Assembly: GCF_003286595.3 (NCBI RefSeq)
Contig: NZ_CP132985.1
Span: forward strand, 434,001-498,000
Direction: 5' to 3'
From: Aerococcus mictus
GTDB taxonomy: Bacteria > Bacillota > Bacilli > Lactobacillales > Aerococcaceae
DNA length: 64,000 bases
This document shows, in pieces, positions 53,474 to 61,995 of the stretch. The position numbers and the translations under genes were made by a program. The notes under the pieces were generated by a model. It searched no databases. It worked only from the letters and a program-made list of their open reading frames with translations, and was not told where the DNA came from. Each line of letters begins with the position of its first letter. Within the stretch, counting starts at the first letter, position 1.

Positions 53474-54730
53474 TTATTCTCTGATTTGGCCTTGGCCGAA
53501 GATGGTGTATTTATAGGAGGTGAGTGCTTCCAAGCCCATGGGGCCGCGGGCGTGGAGTTTTTGGGTGGAAATTCCAATTTCGCCGCCAAAGCCAAAGACC
53601 TCACCATCGGTAAAGCGGGTCGACGCATTAACGTAGACACAGGCCGAGTCCACGTCATCCATAAAGCGGTTAGCGATGGCATAATCATTGGTTACAATGG
53701 CTTCGGAATGGTGACTAGAGTGTTCAGCAATATGGTCAACGGCCTCTTGGTAACCCTTAACTACCTTAATGGCAATTTCATAGTCCAAGTATTCCTCGTC
53801 ATAGTCGGCTGCAGTGGCTGGAATAACGCCATCGATATAGTCAGCGGTGACTTGGTCACCATGGATTTTAACCTGGTGGTCCTTCAGTGCCTGACCAGCT
53901 AGGGGGAGAAAATCTTTGGCAATAGCTTGGTCGACCAGGAGAGTTTCTAGGGCATTGCAGACAGAAACTCTTTGGGTTTTCCCGTTGATTAGGATGTTTA
54001 AAGCCATATCAAAATCGCAGGCTTCATGGATATAGAGATGACAGTTTCCTACTCCGGTTTCAATGGTTGGAATCGTGGCCGTTTGGACAACTCTTTGGAT
54101 GAGATTCTTACTTCCGCGGGGGATTAGGCAATCGATGGAATCATTCATGGTCATCATTTCCCCTGCTAAGTCATGGCTGGGGTTGTCGATAAACTGGATG
54201 GCAGCTTTAGGTAAGTCGACGGCTTCAAGGCCTTCTTGTAAGGCATGGACGATGGCTTGGTTGGTTTGAATGGTTTCCTTACCCCCACGCAGAATCACGG
54301 CATTCCCTGTTTTAAAGCAAAGTCCAGCGGCATCCGAACTGACATTGGGACGGGATTCATAAATAATACCGATGACCCCTAGAGGCACCCGGCGTTTACC
54401 GATCCTTAGGCCATTTTCATTGACCCACATGTCATCGACATGGTTAATGGGGTCGTCTAATTGGGCGACTTTTTCTAGACCTTGGGCCATAGCTTCAATG
54501 CGGTCTGGATTTAAGGTCATCCGTTCCACAAAAGCAGCTTTCAGTCCTTGTTCTTGGGCTTTTTGGCACTCTGCCTGGTTGGTTGAGAGAATATTTTCTG
54601 AGGCATTTCTTAGGGTTTGGGCCATTTGGATAAGGGCTTGGTCTTTTTTAGTCCGGGGTAAATTGCTGAGTTGACGGGCTGCCACTTTGGCATCTTGGCC
54701 CATTTGCACTAAATCAGCTGAATTAATCAT
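53474..54730 (-). CDS. proA: Gamma-glutamyl phosphate reductase
   Basis: A 418-residue NADPH-dependent dehydrogenase, second step of proline synthesis. Signatures include IGIIYESRPNVSSDAAGLCFKTGNAVILRGGKE (in parts; about residues 117-150), the catalytic Cys region QRVSVCNALETLLVD (about 252-266) and DVDSACVYVNASTRFTDGEVFGFGGEIGIST near the C terminus. Second gene of the proBA operon, 24 nt after proB. Its stop is followed by the E-D-B-F repeat array, then a terminator. Confidence 0.96.
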   Translation of the reverse strand: MINSADLVQMGQDAKVAARQLSNLPRTKKDQALIQMAQTLRNASENILSTNQAECQKAQEQGLKAAFVERMTLNPDRIEAMAQGLEKVAQLDDPINHVDDMWVNENGLRIGKRRVPLGVIGIIYESRPNVSSDAAGLCFKTGNAVILRGGKETIQTNQAIVHALQEGLEAVDLPKAAIQFIDNPSHDLAGEMMTMNDSIDCLIPRGSKNLIQRVVQTATIPTIETGVGNCHLYIHEACDFDMALNILINGKTQRVSVCNALETLLVDQAIAKDFLPLAGQALKDHQVKIHGDQVTADYIDGVIPATAADYDEEYLDYEIAIKVVKGYQEAVDHIAEHSSHHSEAIVTNDYAIANRFMDDVDSACVYVNASTRFTDGEVFGFGGEIGISTQKLHARGPMGLEALTSYKYTIFGQGQIRE

Positions 54731-54754
54731 GATTTTTCACTCCTTGGATAAATG

Positions 54755-55567
54755 TTATGATTCGTTTTTAGGAATAAAGGCAGTGCCAATATCAGCCCCT
54801 GCTAAGAGGTCAAAGATTTGGCTAGGCTCTTCGGAAGACATAATGACTAAGCGACGACCTTCTTTTAGGGTTTTAGCAGCTGCCTTCAGCTTACTATGCA
54901 TACCGCCTGTAGAGAAGGTCGAGCCCTTATCACCTGCCATGGCCAGATAGTCATCGTTGACTTCATGGATGATGGAGAAGCGTTGGGCTTGGGGGTCACT
55001 GTTCGGATTAGCATCATAAAAGCCGTCCACGTCGGTTAATAAGATAAGCAGGTCAGCTTCAACAATGGAGGCCACCAAGGCAGAGAGGTTATCATTATCT
55101 CCAAAACGTACTTTATGGTCCATTTCATCGACGGCAATGGCGTCATTTTCATTAACGATAGGGATAATTTGGTGTTTGAGTAAACTGGCAAAATTATTTT
55201 TCAAATTGGCTAGAGAATCATGGAAATCAATCACGTCTCTAGTCATGAGGATTTGGGCGACTGATTTATGATAATAAGAGAAAAAGCGGGCGTAGGTATT
55301 CATTAGAGCCACTTGACCGACCGCGGCAACGGCTTGTTGGTCGGGAATATTTTTGGGGCGCTTGGGGAGATTCAGTTGGGCACAGCCCACACCCATGGCT
55401 CCCGAAGAGACTAAGATGACTTCTTTTCCACTTTGGGCAAGGGAAGAGATCACATAAGCTAGGCGGTCAATGCGTTGGTAGCGGATATTGTTGGTCGACG
55501 TCATCAGGGAATTGGTACCCACTTTGATAACAATTCGCTTGGCGTCTTTAAGAGAATCACGATGCAA
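54755..55567 (-). CDS. proB: Glutamate 5-kinase (short form without PUA domain)
   Basis: A 270-residue amino-acid kinase, first step of proline synthesis. Motifs: IVIKVGTNSL (residues 11-20), LVSSGAMGVGCAQL (about 51-64), NENDAI (about 138-143) and LSALVASIVEADLLILLTDVDGFYDANP. It ends after the kinase domain, lacking the C-terminal PUA domain of the E. coli enzyme, as in other Lactobacillales. The start is TTG at 55567, with GTAGG 8-11 nt upstream. A TG-extended TACAAT lies shortly upstream; no T-box is seen. Confidence 0.94.
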   Translation of the reverse strand: MHRDSLKDAKRIVIKVGTNSLMTSTNNIRYQRIDRLAYVISSLAQSGKEVILVSSGAMGVGCAQLNLPKRPKNIPDQQAVAAVGQVALMNTYARFFSYYHKSVAQILMTRDVIDFHDSLANLKNNFASLLKHQIIPIVNENDAIAVDEMDHKVRFGDNDNLSALVASIVEADLLILLTDVDGFYDANPNSDPQAQRFSIIHEVNDDYLAMAGDKGSTFSTGGMHSKLKAAAKTLKEGRRLVIMSSEEPSQIFDLLAGADIGTAFIPKNES

Positions 55568-55687
55568 GATCTTTACCTACTTTCTTAACTCATTGCCAAT
55601 AATTGTAGCATAATTTCCTACAATTAGCCGCTAATATTTAGCCGGCATGGTGGTATACTAGGCATAATTAAAAAGGGAGGGTAAAAA

Positions 55688-56629
55688 ATGAAAGATTGGT
55701 TAAAAAATCACCCTAAAGCCTATATTTTGGGACTTATTTTACTTTATGCAATCATCCTACTTGGAGTAGATATTTATTATCCCAGTTTCAAAGCCACCAA
55801 CGAAGCCCAGCAGGAGGAAAAAGTTAGTCCAGACGATGAATTGGCCCAATTGAATCAAAAATTAACTGAGAAAGAGATAGGAGTGGCTGATTTAAAAGAC
55901 CAACGTATGCAGGGTGTGACCCTAGCAGATGTCCAAGCCCACCATCCCCAATACTCACTCACAGAGCTTATCCAAGCTATTCCGACCGAAGACCAGCCAG
56001 GTGATTGGCGGCTAAAAGTGGTTAATCCGCTTTTTCCCTTGACTGAACCAGTGGATATTCAGACCGCCACTGCCTCCAATGGTCAGCTTTATGATGAGCG
56101 TATCGAAGACCCTCTCAATCATTTAATGGAAGCCGCTCAAAAAGCCGGCTATCCCTTGACTATCGTTTCCGCTTATCGGGATGTCGATAGCCAGGAAAAG
56201 AACCGGCAAAGCATGATTCAGATGTATCAGGCAGGGGGCGCAAGTTTAGAGGAAGCTAAGGCTAAAACTGATGCCTACGTGGCCCCAACCCATGCCTCAG
56301 AACACAGCACTGGTTTAGCCCTAGACCTCTTGGGGACCGATTGGGTTCAAGCTAAGCGGGGGCTGGAAACGGACTATGCTAAAGAGGCTTCAGCCCAATG
56401 GCTTAGGGACCATGCTCAAGACTATGGCTTTATCCTCCGCTACTTAGAAGACAAGGAAGCTGTCACGGGTTATAATTTTGAGCCATGGCATTACCGCTAT
56501 GTAGGGGTTCCCACTGCCCAATATATTAAGCGTTACCAGCTCACTTTAGAAGAATATTTAGTCTTATTAGCCGCTCGTCAGGGGCAAAAACTCACTTACC
56601 AAGTGGATCCATCCTTGCCTACTGATTAA
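55688..56629 (+). CDS. Membrane-anchored D,D-carboxypeptidase (VanY/M15B)
   Basis: A 313-residue protein with an N-terminal signal anchor (about residues 12-31), a Glu/Gln-rich linker, and a LAS-type peptidase domain. Zinc and catalytic residues are visible: TIVSAYRDVDSQ (about 157-168), SEHSTGLALDLLG (His...Asp, about 203-215), and FEPWHYRYVG (catalytic Glu and zinc His, about 264-273). It should trim the terminal D-Ala from peptidoglycan stem peptides. It is divergent from proBA, with a TATACT about 30 nt upstream, and is followed by a terminator. Confidence 0.9.
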   Translation: MKDWLKNHPKAYILGLILLYAIILLGVDIYYPSFKATNEAQQEEKVSPDDELAQLNQKLTEKEIGVADLKDQRMQGVTLADVQAHHPQYSLTELIQAIPTEDQPGDWRLKVVNPLFPLTEPVDIQTATASNGQLYDERIEDPLNHLMEAAQKAGYPLTIVSAYRDVDSQEKNRQSMIQMYQAGGASLEEAKAKTDAYVAPTHASEHSTGLALDLLGTDWVQAKRGLETDYAKEASAQWLRDHAQDYGFILRYLEDKEAVTGYNFEPWHYRYVGVPTAQYIKRYQLTLEEYLVLLAARQGQKLTYQVDPSLPTD

Positions 56630-56661
56630 GGAGTCTGGGACAAAACTCTCAGACTCTTTTC
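56630..56661 (+). terminator. Terminator after the carboxypeptidase gene
   Basis: GAGTCTGgga / tctCAGACTC stem followed by TTTTC. Confidence 0.8.
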
Positions 56662-56683
56662 AAAATACGAACAATCTAATCAA

Positions 56684-56800
56684 AACGTGTTCCAGTCACA
56701 GGACGAACGTCCGCTTCAAAAACTGATAACGCTCAGTTTCACTGAGCTTATCTCAATTTTCTCCAGCGATTTCGTCCTTTGTGTGACTGTCACACTCTCA
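56684..56800 (-). repeat. Structured repeat copy C
   Basis: Hairpin 56694-56788. On the minus strand: AGTCACA / TGTGACT outer stem, bulge CAAA, GGACGAA / TTCGTCC, CGCT / AGCG, loop GGAG opposite TGA, AAAA / TTTT, loop ATAA opposite GTT, GCTCAG / CTGAGC. The flank GAGTGTGAC touches the stop codon of the HAD gene. Helices differ from A, B, D and E but loops match. Confidence 0.82.
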
Positions 56801-57976
56801 CTGATTAATAGCTTGGCTGAGATAGGCCTGGTCTTGACCAAAGGGGATGGTTTCTTGGGAAGGGCGCAAAGCTCCCGTATTATTGTCCCGGCCCTGGATA
56901 AAATACACCTGCTTAGGCTTGGCGTATTCTTTTTGGGCCTGGCTGACAAAATCTTGGGTCTTATCATTTAATAAACGGTTGAAGAGTACCCGGGTGGTGG
57001 AGGGAGAGAAGGCTTGAAACATCTGATAGTCCCCCATACTATCGCCAAAGACCGCCAAAGGTTCTCTATCTTGGTGTCTGGGTTGGATGAGCTCTTGAAT
57101 GGCTTGGACCTTACCTGCTGCCTTAGTAATCGGTGCATGACTTTCTAATTGGGCTTGGTAGCTGCCGGCCTCATCCTGTTTATAGGACATGCCGATAATC
57201 TCGGGCGGGTCAATCGGGTAGAAATATTTGACAGCCGTTTCCACCAGACTTTGGGGACTAGCGCTCACAATATAAGTGGCGATCCCAGCCGTATGCAAGC
57301 TCTGGTAGAGCTTAATCAATTCATTGGGAATGCGCAGCCCCTGGCTAAAGTGGGTGCTAAGACACTGTCTTGGGTCTCCTGACAAGGAGTAGGTCCAAGT
57401 GAAGTCTTTAATTGGAGCCCTTAAGCCATAAGCCAGGGCTTTTTTACCGAGGTCGACAAAGTCGGCTTCAGTGAAGTTTTGATAGAGAAAACTTGGACAG
57501 GAAGCGCCTGCTTGCTTAGGGAAGCGCTGGTTATAAGCCAAGTAAAAGGTTCGTATCTTACAGAAAAAATTGAAGAGTAAGGGATCAGCCTCAAGCCGGT
57601 CTTCTAGAGATTTTTGGCTTCTCTGATAGTTGTCTCGTTGGGGATAGAGCTTTTGGTAGTCAGCGATAATATCATCGATGAGCTCTTGAAAGCTGATTTG
57701 AGGTGCTTGGTCACTTATAGCTTGGTCGAGAGCCGCTTTATTTTGCTTTAAGCAGTTCTCCATTTCAGTAGGGGTTAATTGATAGGCTAAGTGGGCAGCG
57801 GTGTAGACCATGGTGTGGTCTTCAATATCGTTAAAGATGCTGGTATGGTCAAAGTCAAAAACAACATAGTTTTTTTGAGCTAGGGGAGTATCCCTTTGCT
57901 GTTGATGATTTTTAATCAACTGGTCAAGTCTTTGGTAGAGCTGAGGTTCCCAATTTTGGGAGGCAAGGTGAGGCAT
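56798..57976 (-). CDS. HAD-superfamily phosphatase
   Basis: A 392-residue phosphatase. Motif I is FDFDHTSIF (about residues 39-47, two catalytic Asp), motif II TYIVSASPQSLVE (about 248-260), and motif III/IV FGDSMGDYQMF (about 321-331) after a Lys-containing stretch. The large helical cap (about 60-220) and overall size resemble phosphoserine- or phosphorylcholine-phosphatase-like HAD proteins; substrate unknown. No signal peptide. The stop codon overlaps the edge of repeat copy C. Ribosome site AAAGGAG. Confidence 0.8.
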   Translation of the reverse strand: MPHLASQNWEPQLYQRLDQLIKNHQQQRDTPLAQKNYVVFDFDHTSIFNDIEDHTMVYTAAHLAYQLTPTEMENCLKQNKAALDQAISDQAPQISFQELIDDIIADYQKLYPQRDNYQRSQKSLEDRLEADPLLFNFFCKIRTFYLAYNQRFPKQAGASCPSFLYQNFTEADFVDLGKKALAYGLRAPIKDFTWTYSLSGDPRQCLSTHFSQGLRIPNELIKLYQSLHTAGIATYIVSASPQSLVETAVKYFYPIDPPEIIGMSYKQDEAGSYQAQLESHAPITKAAGKVQAIQELIQPRHQDREPLAVFGDSMGDYQMFQAFSPSTTRVLFNRLLNDKTQDFVSQAQKEYAKPKQVYFIQGRDNNTGALRPSQETIPFGQDQAYLSQAINQ

Positions 57977-58147
57977 GAGGAGTCTCCTTTCAAGGTGAAA
58001 AGTTAGGACACAAGGTCCCTTTGCTTAAGCCTATCATACACTAGTTAGGCAAGGGAACCTAGCTTTAAGGGAAAAAGATTAATGGTATAATAAATCTGTA
58101 AACTTGACTGAAGAAAGGGTAAAGACTAAGCATGATCGATTATTTCG

Positions 58148-58171
58148 ACATAGCTTTGCAGTCAGCTATGT
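58148..58171. promoter_or_regulatory. Inverted repeat abutting a promoter (candidate operator)
   Basis: ACATAGCT (58148-58155) and AGCTATGT (58164-58171) form perfect 8-bp arms with an 8-nt spacer. The right arm runs into the TG-extended -10 at 58169-58177. This placement over the -35 region is typical of a repressor site. Confidence 0.55.
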
Positions 58172-58177
58172 TATAAT
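58169..58177 (+). promoter_or_regulatory. Extended -10 promoter of the 182-aa gene
   Basis: TGTTATAAT, TATAAT at 58172-58177, 32 nt before ATG 58209. Confidence 0.55.
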
Positions 58178-58208
58178 TAAAGTAATCGACTTTGAAGGGG
58201 GCTCTATC

Positions 58209-58757
58209 ATGCGAATTGATGAACTATATACGAAACTCAATGAACTAGGTTTTATCGAAAATTATTATGTCGTCAATAAGAAGCATAATGATGAACCAGA
58301 AACGGAACGTGTGCTCAAAATCTATGATGATGAATTTAAATTAGCTGAGATCTATATTGATAAACCTTACATGTTAAGAACCAGCTATGGTGGTTTTGAT
58401 GCCAGAAATCCTTTAGAAAAGCAAGCCCTACTCAAAATCTTAGTTGAATTCGCCTCTACACCAGTTAACCGGCGACAGAGTGAATTATATTTTGCCTATT
58501 ATAATGATTTAAATAATATTTCTCATTATATTAAACGTTTGAGCAATGGCCGGTTAACCGATGAAATGATTCCGATGGCTTACTTTCGCACCCTAAACGA
58601 TGAACAACTCAATGCTTATCTTTTTAACACGGCTGAGTTTGACGACTTCCCTAAGGATTATCAACCCCGTTTTACACCGGATTCTTTTGTTAAAGTACGC
58701 CCTTATGAAGAAATGATTGAACATTTAGAGGGACGTTATCCCCATGACGATGAATAG
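58209..58757 (+). CDS. Uncharacterised cytoplasmic protein (182 aa)
   Basis: A soluble, acidic 182-residue protein with no signal peptide or membrane segment. The frame opens upstream, but ATG 58209, after GAAGGGGG, is the clear start (MRIDELYTKLNELGF). Segments rich in Tyr/Asn (ELYFAYYNDLNNISHYIKRL) and a PYxxM-type ending (VRPYEEMIEHLEGRYP) are seen; I recognise no catalytic motif. It may be a phage- or Lactobacillales-specific family. Transcribed from an extended -10 promoter with a candidate operator; the TPR gene follows 105 nt later. Confidence 0.75.
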   Translation: MRIDELYTKLNELGFIENYYVVNKKHNDEPETERVLKIYDDEFKLAEIYIDKPYMLRTSYGGFDARNPLEKQALLKILVEFASTPVNRRQSELYFAYYNDLNNISHYIKRLSNGRLTDEMIPMAYFRTLNDEQLNAYLFNTAEFDDFPKDYQPRFTPDSFVKVRPYEEMIEHLEGRYPHDDE

Positions 58758-58862
58758 GGAATAATGACCACATTAAATTCTAAGCTAGAGCATGACAGAA
58801 CCGACAATAAGGAAATAAAACAGTGATAAACGCTGAAAATGGGAAAAATTGAGGAGATTAGT

Positions 58863-59921
58863 ATGGACGAACAACAGCAAAGTCTGTTAAATGATTTAAG
58901 TAAAAACTTTACGGGAAACTTTAAAGACGATATGACCTATATTGTTAGCAAGGTCAAGGATCATTTCCGTGATTTACAAGAGGATGAGGAATTACGTCAG
59001 CGAATTGAGAAAGTCCTTCTAGATGCTTATCCTGAAGAAGAGGAACCAATTTTACGTTTATGGACAGATTTGACAGATCGTTCTGATGATGATTTCATCC
59101 AACATATGAAGGAATTAATTGATGAAGGGAAGGCCACTGATGCCCAGTTTGAAATGAATCTCTTTATCAATGCCATGGAAGCTGACTTTATTGAGTATAA
59201 GCCTAAACCTAATGTAAAATATTATTCGATTAATGACTGGATCGACTTATTTATTTTCACTTGGTATGAACCTCAAACACTCGAATTGCGTCCAACCAAA
59301 CGCGATTATTCCAAAATCTATAATTCCTACGCTGAAGTGCTGATGGCTGCCAATGAATGGCAGGAGGCCGCTGAAGCCTACAAGCAAGCCCTGCTTTGGA
59401 ACCCCTATAATGCTAAAACTATTTTTAATCTGGCAGGGGTTTACCAATTGATGGAACAATACGGGATGAGCTTTGCGACGATTTTGAATGGTTTTCGTTA
59501 CGCCGTAAGACGGGAAGACTTCTCCCGGGGTTATGCCTATCTGGCTTATTTCTATGAGAAAAAAGATGACCTAAAAACTGCGACTCAGTTATACTACCTG
59601 AGTTTAGCTTGGTCGGATAACTCCCGGGCCCAAGAACGTTTGGCGGTTATCGAAGAGGAAATGGGCTACTTGGAGCCGGCCCTTGAAGGTGAAGCCCTTC
59701 AAAAATTTAAGAAAGATTACCGTATTAACAACTATCCGAATGCAGAAATGTTGAATGGACTCAAGGCCGCAGCCAGTCGGGCCATGGCCCTACATTCCTA
59801 TGAAACCGCCTATGTTTATTATGGCCTCTACATGGACTTGGTTGACTCACCTGAAGACTATATTGTGAAGATGATTCGGGAACTGGATTACCGTTTGAAA
59901 GGTAACCAGGACTGTGAATAG
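58863..59921 (+). CDS. Tetratricopeptide-repeat protein
   Basis: A 352-residue soluble, acidic, helical protein. TPR-like units lie at about residues 155-270 (SYAEVLMAANEWQEAAEAYKQALLWNPYNAK, in parts, is a good TPR; then FNLAGVYQLMEQYGMSF and YAYLAYFYEKKDDLKTATQLY). Such repeats mediate protein interaction; partner unknown. ATG 58863 (MDEQQQSLLN) with GAGGAG 6 nt upstream is preferred over the frame opening at 58839. A bidirectional terminator separates it from the convergent AraC gene. Confidence 0.8.
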   Translation: MDEQQQSLLNDLSKNFTGNFKDDMTYIVSKVKDHFRDLQEDEELRQRIEKVLLDAYPEEEEPILRLWTDLTDRSDDDFIQHMKELIDEGKATDAQFEMNLFINAMEADFIEYKPKPNVKYYSINDWIDLFIFTWYEPQTLELRPTKRDYSKIYNSYAEVLMAANEWQEAAEAYKQALLWNPYNAKTIFNLAGVYQLMEQYGMSFATILNGFRYAVRREDFSRGYAYLAYFYEKKDDLKTATQLYYLSLAWSDNSRAQERLAVIEEEMGYLEPALEGEALQKFKKDYRINNYPNAEMLNGLKAAASRAMALHSYETAYVYYGLYMDLVDSPEDYIVKMIRELDYRLKGNQDCE

Positions 59922-59957
59922 TCCCATGTAGCCAGTGAACATCAATTGATAGAGAAT

Positions 59958-60022
59958 AAAAAGTGCTTCAGACTAGTCTGATTTCCCTATAGGGAAGATC
60001 GACTGGCCTGAAGCACTTTTCT
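59958..60022. terminator. Bidirectional terminator between the TPR and AraC-type genes
   Basis: Outer stem AAAAGTGCTTCAG / CTGAAGCACTTTT with an internal TTCCC / GGGAA hairpin, A- and T-runs on both ends. Confidence 0.85.
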
Positions 60023-60057
60023 TTTGACTTAAGAGAGAGGCATTGAAGCCTAGTTTC

Positions 60058-60888
60058 TTAATGTTTACGAAGATCGTGGGGTGGGTAGTGGTAGTGTTTT
60101 TTGAATGCGCGGTAGAAGGAAGAATAGTCATTAAAACCCACCTTTTGCCAGGTGTTTTGGATCGATTCACCTTGGCTAATTAAGTCCTGGGCCCGTTCTA
60201 ATCGTTTGTTGATGATGTATTGGTGGAGGGTGGAATGGTAAAATTCTTCAAATAAACGATTGAGGGTGGAGCTACTATAAGCAAAGCGCTTGGAAATGAG
60301 CGATAAGGGCAAGTCTTCAGCCAGGTGACTGTCAATAAATTGCGCAATGGCGGTGGCTAATTCATAGCGTTGGTCACGAATATGGGGGTGGAGGTGTTTT
60401 TGCTCAAATAAGTGACAGCAGTCCACCAGTAATTGACAGGTTAAGGCAAAAAGTCGCTTTTGTTGGAGCTGGGTCTTGGCATAGGATTGGGTTTGATTCA
60501 TTTCAGTAAGTACCTGGTTGAGGTATTTCCAATCATGACGGTCAACACTTAAAATCTGCATTTTAGCAAAGAGTTGATTAATTTCAGGAGTAGCGATAAA
60601 GCTATCGCTGACCGCTTCCAAGTAGGGGTCACCAATAGCCAGAAGAAAGCCCAGATGTTCCTGGTCCTTGTCGATCTTATCAGTCTTAAAGTTGACCCGG
60701 ATATTGGCAGGGAGGGAAACGACCTGCTGGCTTTGGAGAGTTAGGCTTTGGTTGGGCGTTTGGAGGTCTAAAGCTTTTTGGCTAAAGAGCATCTCCTGAC
60801 GGTGATAAAGGGAACGATTATAGGTCAGCAAATTGTCTTTTTTTAAAGCGGTGACTTTGATCCGGTAGGGAACTGATAAGAGTGACAT
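60058..60888 (-). CDS. AraC-family transcriptional regulator
   Basis: A 276-residue protein with a variable N-terminal sensor half and a C-terminal double helix-turn-helix (about residues 178-276): LPLSLISKRFAYSSSTLNRLFEEFYHSTLHQYIINKRLERAQDLI (in parts) and the second-HTH signature VGFNDYSSFYRAFKKHYHYPPHDLR. The N-terminal part has LPANIRVNF and a cupin-like pattern, but the ligand is not evident. dapA lies upstream on the same strand, separated by a terminator. Ribosome site AAAGGAG. Confidence 0.9.
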   Translation of the reverse strand: MSLLSVPYRIKVTALKKDNLLTYNRSLYHRQEMLFSQKALDLQTPNQSLTLQSQQVVSLPANIRVNFKTDKIDKDQEHLGFLLAIGDPYLEAVSDSFIATPEINQLFAKMQILSVDRHDWKYLNQVLTEMNQTQSYAKTQLQQKRLFALTCQLLVDCCHLFEQKHLHPHIRDQRYELATAIAQFIDSHLAEDLPLSLISKRFAYSSSTLNRLFEEFYHSTLHQYIINKRLERAQDLISQGESIQNTWQKVGFNDYSSFYRAFKKHYHYPPHDLRKH

Positions 60889-60963
60889 AAAGAGAGACTC
60901 CTTTTTGTGTTCTATTATTAATAAAGTATTTTAATATAAATACCGAGTCAAGTAAATCGATAA

Positions 60964-60997
60964 TAAAAGGGCTGAGACTTTTGCCTCAGCCCTTTCG
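60964..60997 (-). terminator. Terminator after dapA
   Basis: On the minus strand AAAGGGCTGAG / CTCAGCCCTTT followed by TATTA; the T-run is TTTT. Confidence 0.88.
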
Positions 60998-61012
60998 TAT
61001 AATTTGAAGGCA

Positions 61013-61900
61013 TTAAATGATGCCTAGGGAATGCATTTCAGCTTTAATTTTTTCGACTAATTCACTATCCGGAGCCGTTAAAGGTAGGCGGGTAGGCCCC
61101 ACATTAAAACCAAGTAAGGCTACCGCTGCCTTGATTGGAATAGGGTTAGGTTCAGCAAAGAGTAAGTCAATCAGTGGTTTGTAGTCGGCTTGAATCTTTC
61201 TTGCAGTCTTGAAGTCACTCTTTAGTGCCGCATGGGTCATTTGGTTGACTGCTTTTGGCGCAATATTGGCTAAAACAGAAATAACCCCTTTTGCCCCTAA
61301 ACTCATTAATGGCACGATAGTATCATCATTGCCTGAATAGAAATCGATGGATTGACCGACAGCATGTAAGTTATCGACAGAATGGTTAAAGTTACCGGTA
61401 GCATCTTTTAAGGCCACAATATTATCCACCTTAGCTAATTCTTTGAGGCTTTCTGGTTGAATAGTCATTCCCGTTCTTCCTGGTACGTCATAGAGGATCA
61501 CAGGAATATCCACAGCCCCAGCGATGGCGTGGTAGTGTTCAATGAGGCCTTGTTGGCTGGTTTTTAAGTAGTAGGGGGTGACGGAAAGAATAGCATCCGC
61601 ACCGACTGCTTCACAATCTTTGGTTAATTGGACGCCGTGGCGGGTATCATTGGAGCCCGCACCGGCAATGACAGGAACGCGTCCATTAACATAATCTACC
61701 GCAAACTTAATGACTTCAACTTGTTCTTCGTCGGTTTGAGTGGAAGCTTCACCAGTTGTGCCGTCGATAATGAGGGCGTCAGTACCAGCGTCAATTTGAA
61801 AGTCGATTAATTCTTTGAATACATCAAAATTAACCTTTTTTTCTGCCGTATCCTCATAGGGTGTCACCAAAGCAACGCCTGAACCAGTATAAATTGACAT
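61013..61900 (-). CDS. dapA: 4-hydroxy-tetrahydrodipicolinate synthase
   Basis: A 295-residue class I aldolase of lysine/diaminopimelate synthesis (pyruvate + aspartate semialdehyde). GTTGEASTQTDEEQ (about residues 47-60), ILYDVPGRTGM (catalytic Tyr, about 134-144) and VALKDATGN (Schiff-base Lys, about 160-168) are intact. Diaminopimelate or lysine is needed for the peptidoglycan stem peptide. It is a lone gene here; no lysine riboswitch was seen in its short leader. Ribosome site GGAGGGG. Confidence 0.95.
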   Translation of the reverse strand: MSIYTGSGVALVTPYEDTAEKKVNFDVFKELIDFQIDAGTDALIIDGTTGEASTQTDEEQVEVIKFAVDYVNGRVPVIAGAGSNDTRHGVQLTKDCEAVGADAILSVTPYYLKTSQQGLIEHYHAIAGAVDIPVILYDVPGRTGMTIQPESLKELAKVDNIVALKDATGNFNHSVDNLHAVGQSIDFYSGNDDTIVPLMSLGAKGVISVLANIAPKAVNQMTHAALKSDFKTARKIQADYKPLIDLLFAEPNPIPIKAAVALLGFNVGPTRLPLTAPDSELVEKIKAEMHSLGII

Positions 61901-61995
61901 ATCTAACCCCTCCGTTTAATAATTATAAATATTGAATTGTGTGGAATATTATTAACAATTAATTTAGCACGCTAGCAGGCCTTTGTCAATTGTCT

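Noticed and set aside
53486..53902. 138-aa plus-strand frame antisense to proA
   Set aside because: Glycine/valine-rich shadow of the conserved proA C terminus, no ribosome site.
55568..55687. T-box or other riboswitch upstream of proBA
   Set aside because: The leader is too short and lacks the TGGNACC core; only an extended -10 is seen.
56687..56971. 94-aa open frame on the plus strand
   Set aside because: It runs through repeat copy C and antisense to the HAD gene; no ribosome site or recognisable protein. Treated as a by-product of the hairpin.
61901..61995. Lysine riboswitch upstream of dapA
   Set aside because: About 95 bp, AT-rich, without conserved L-box elements.
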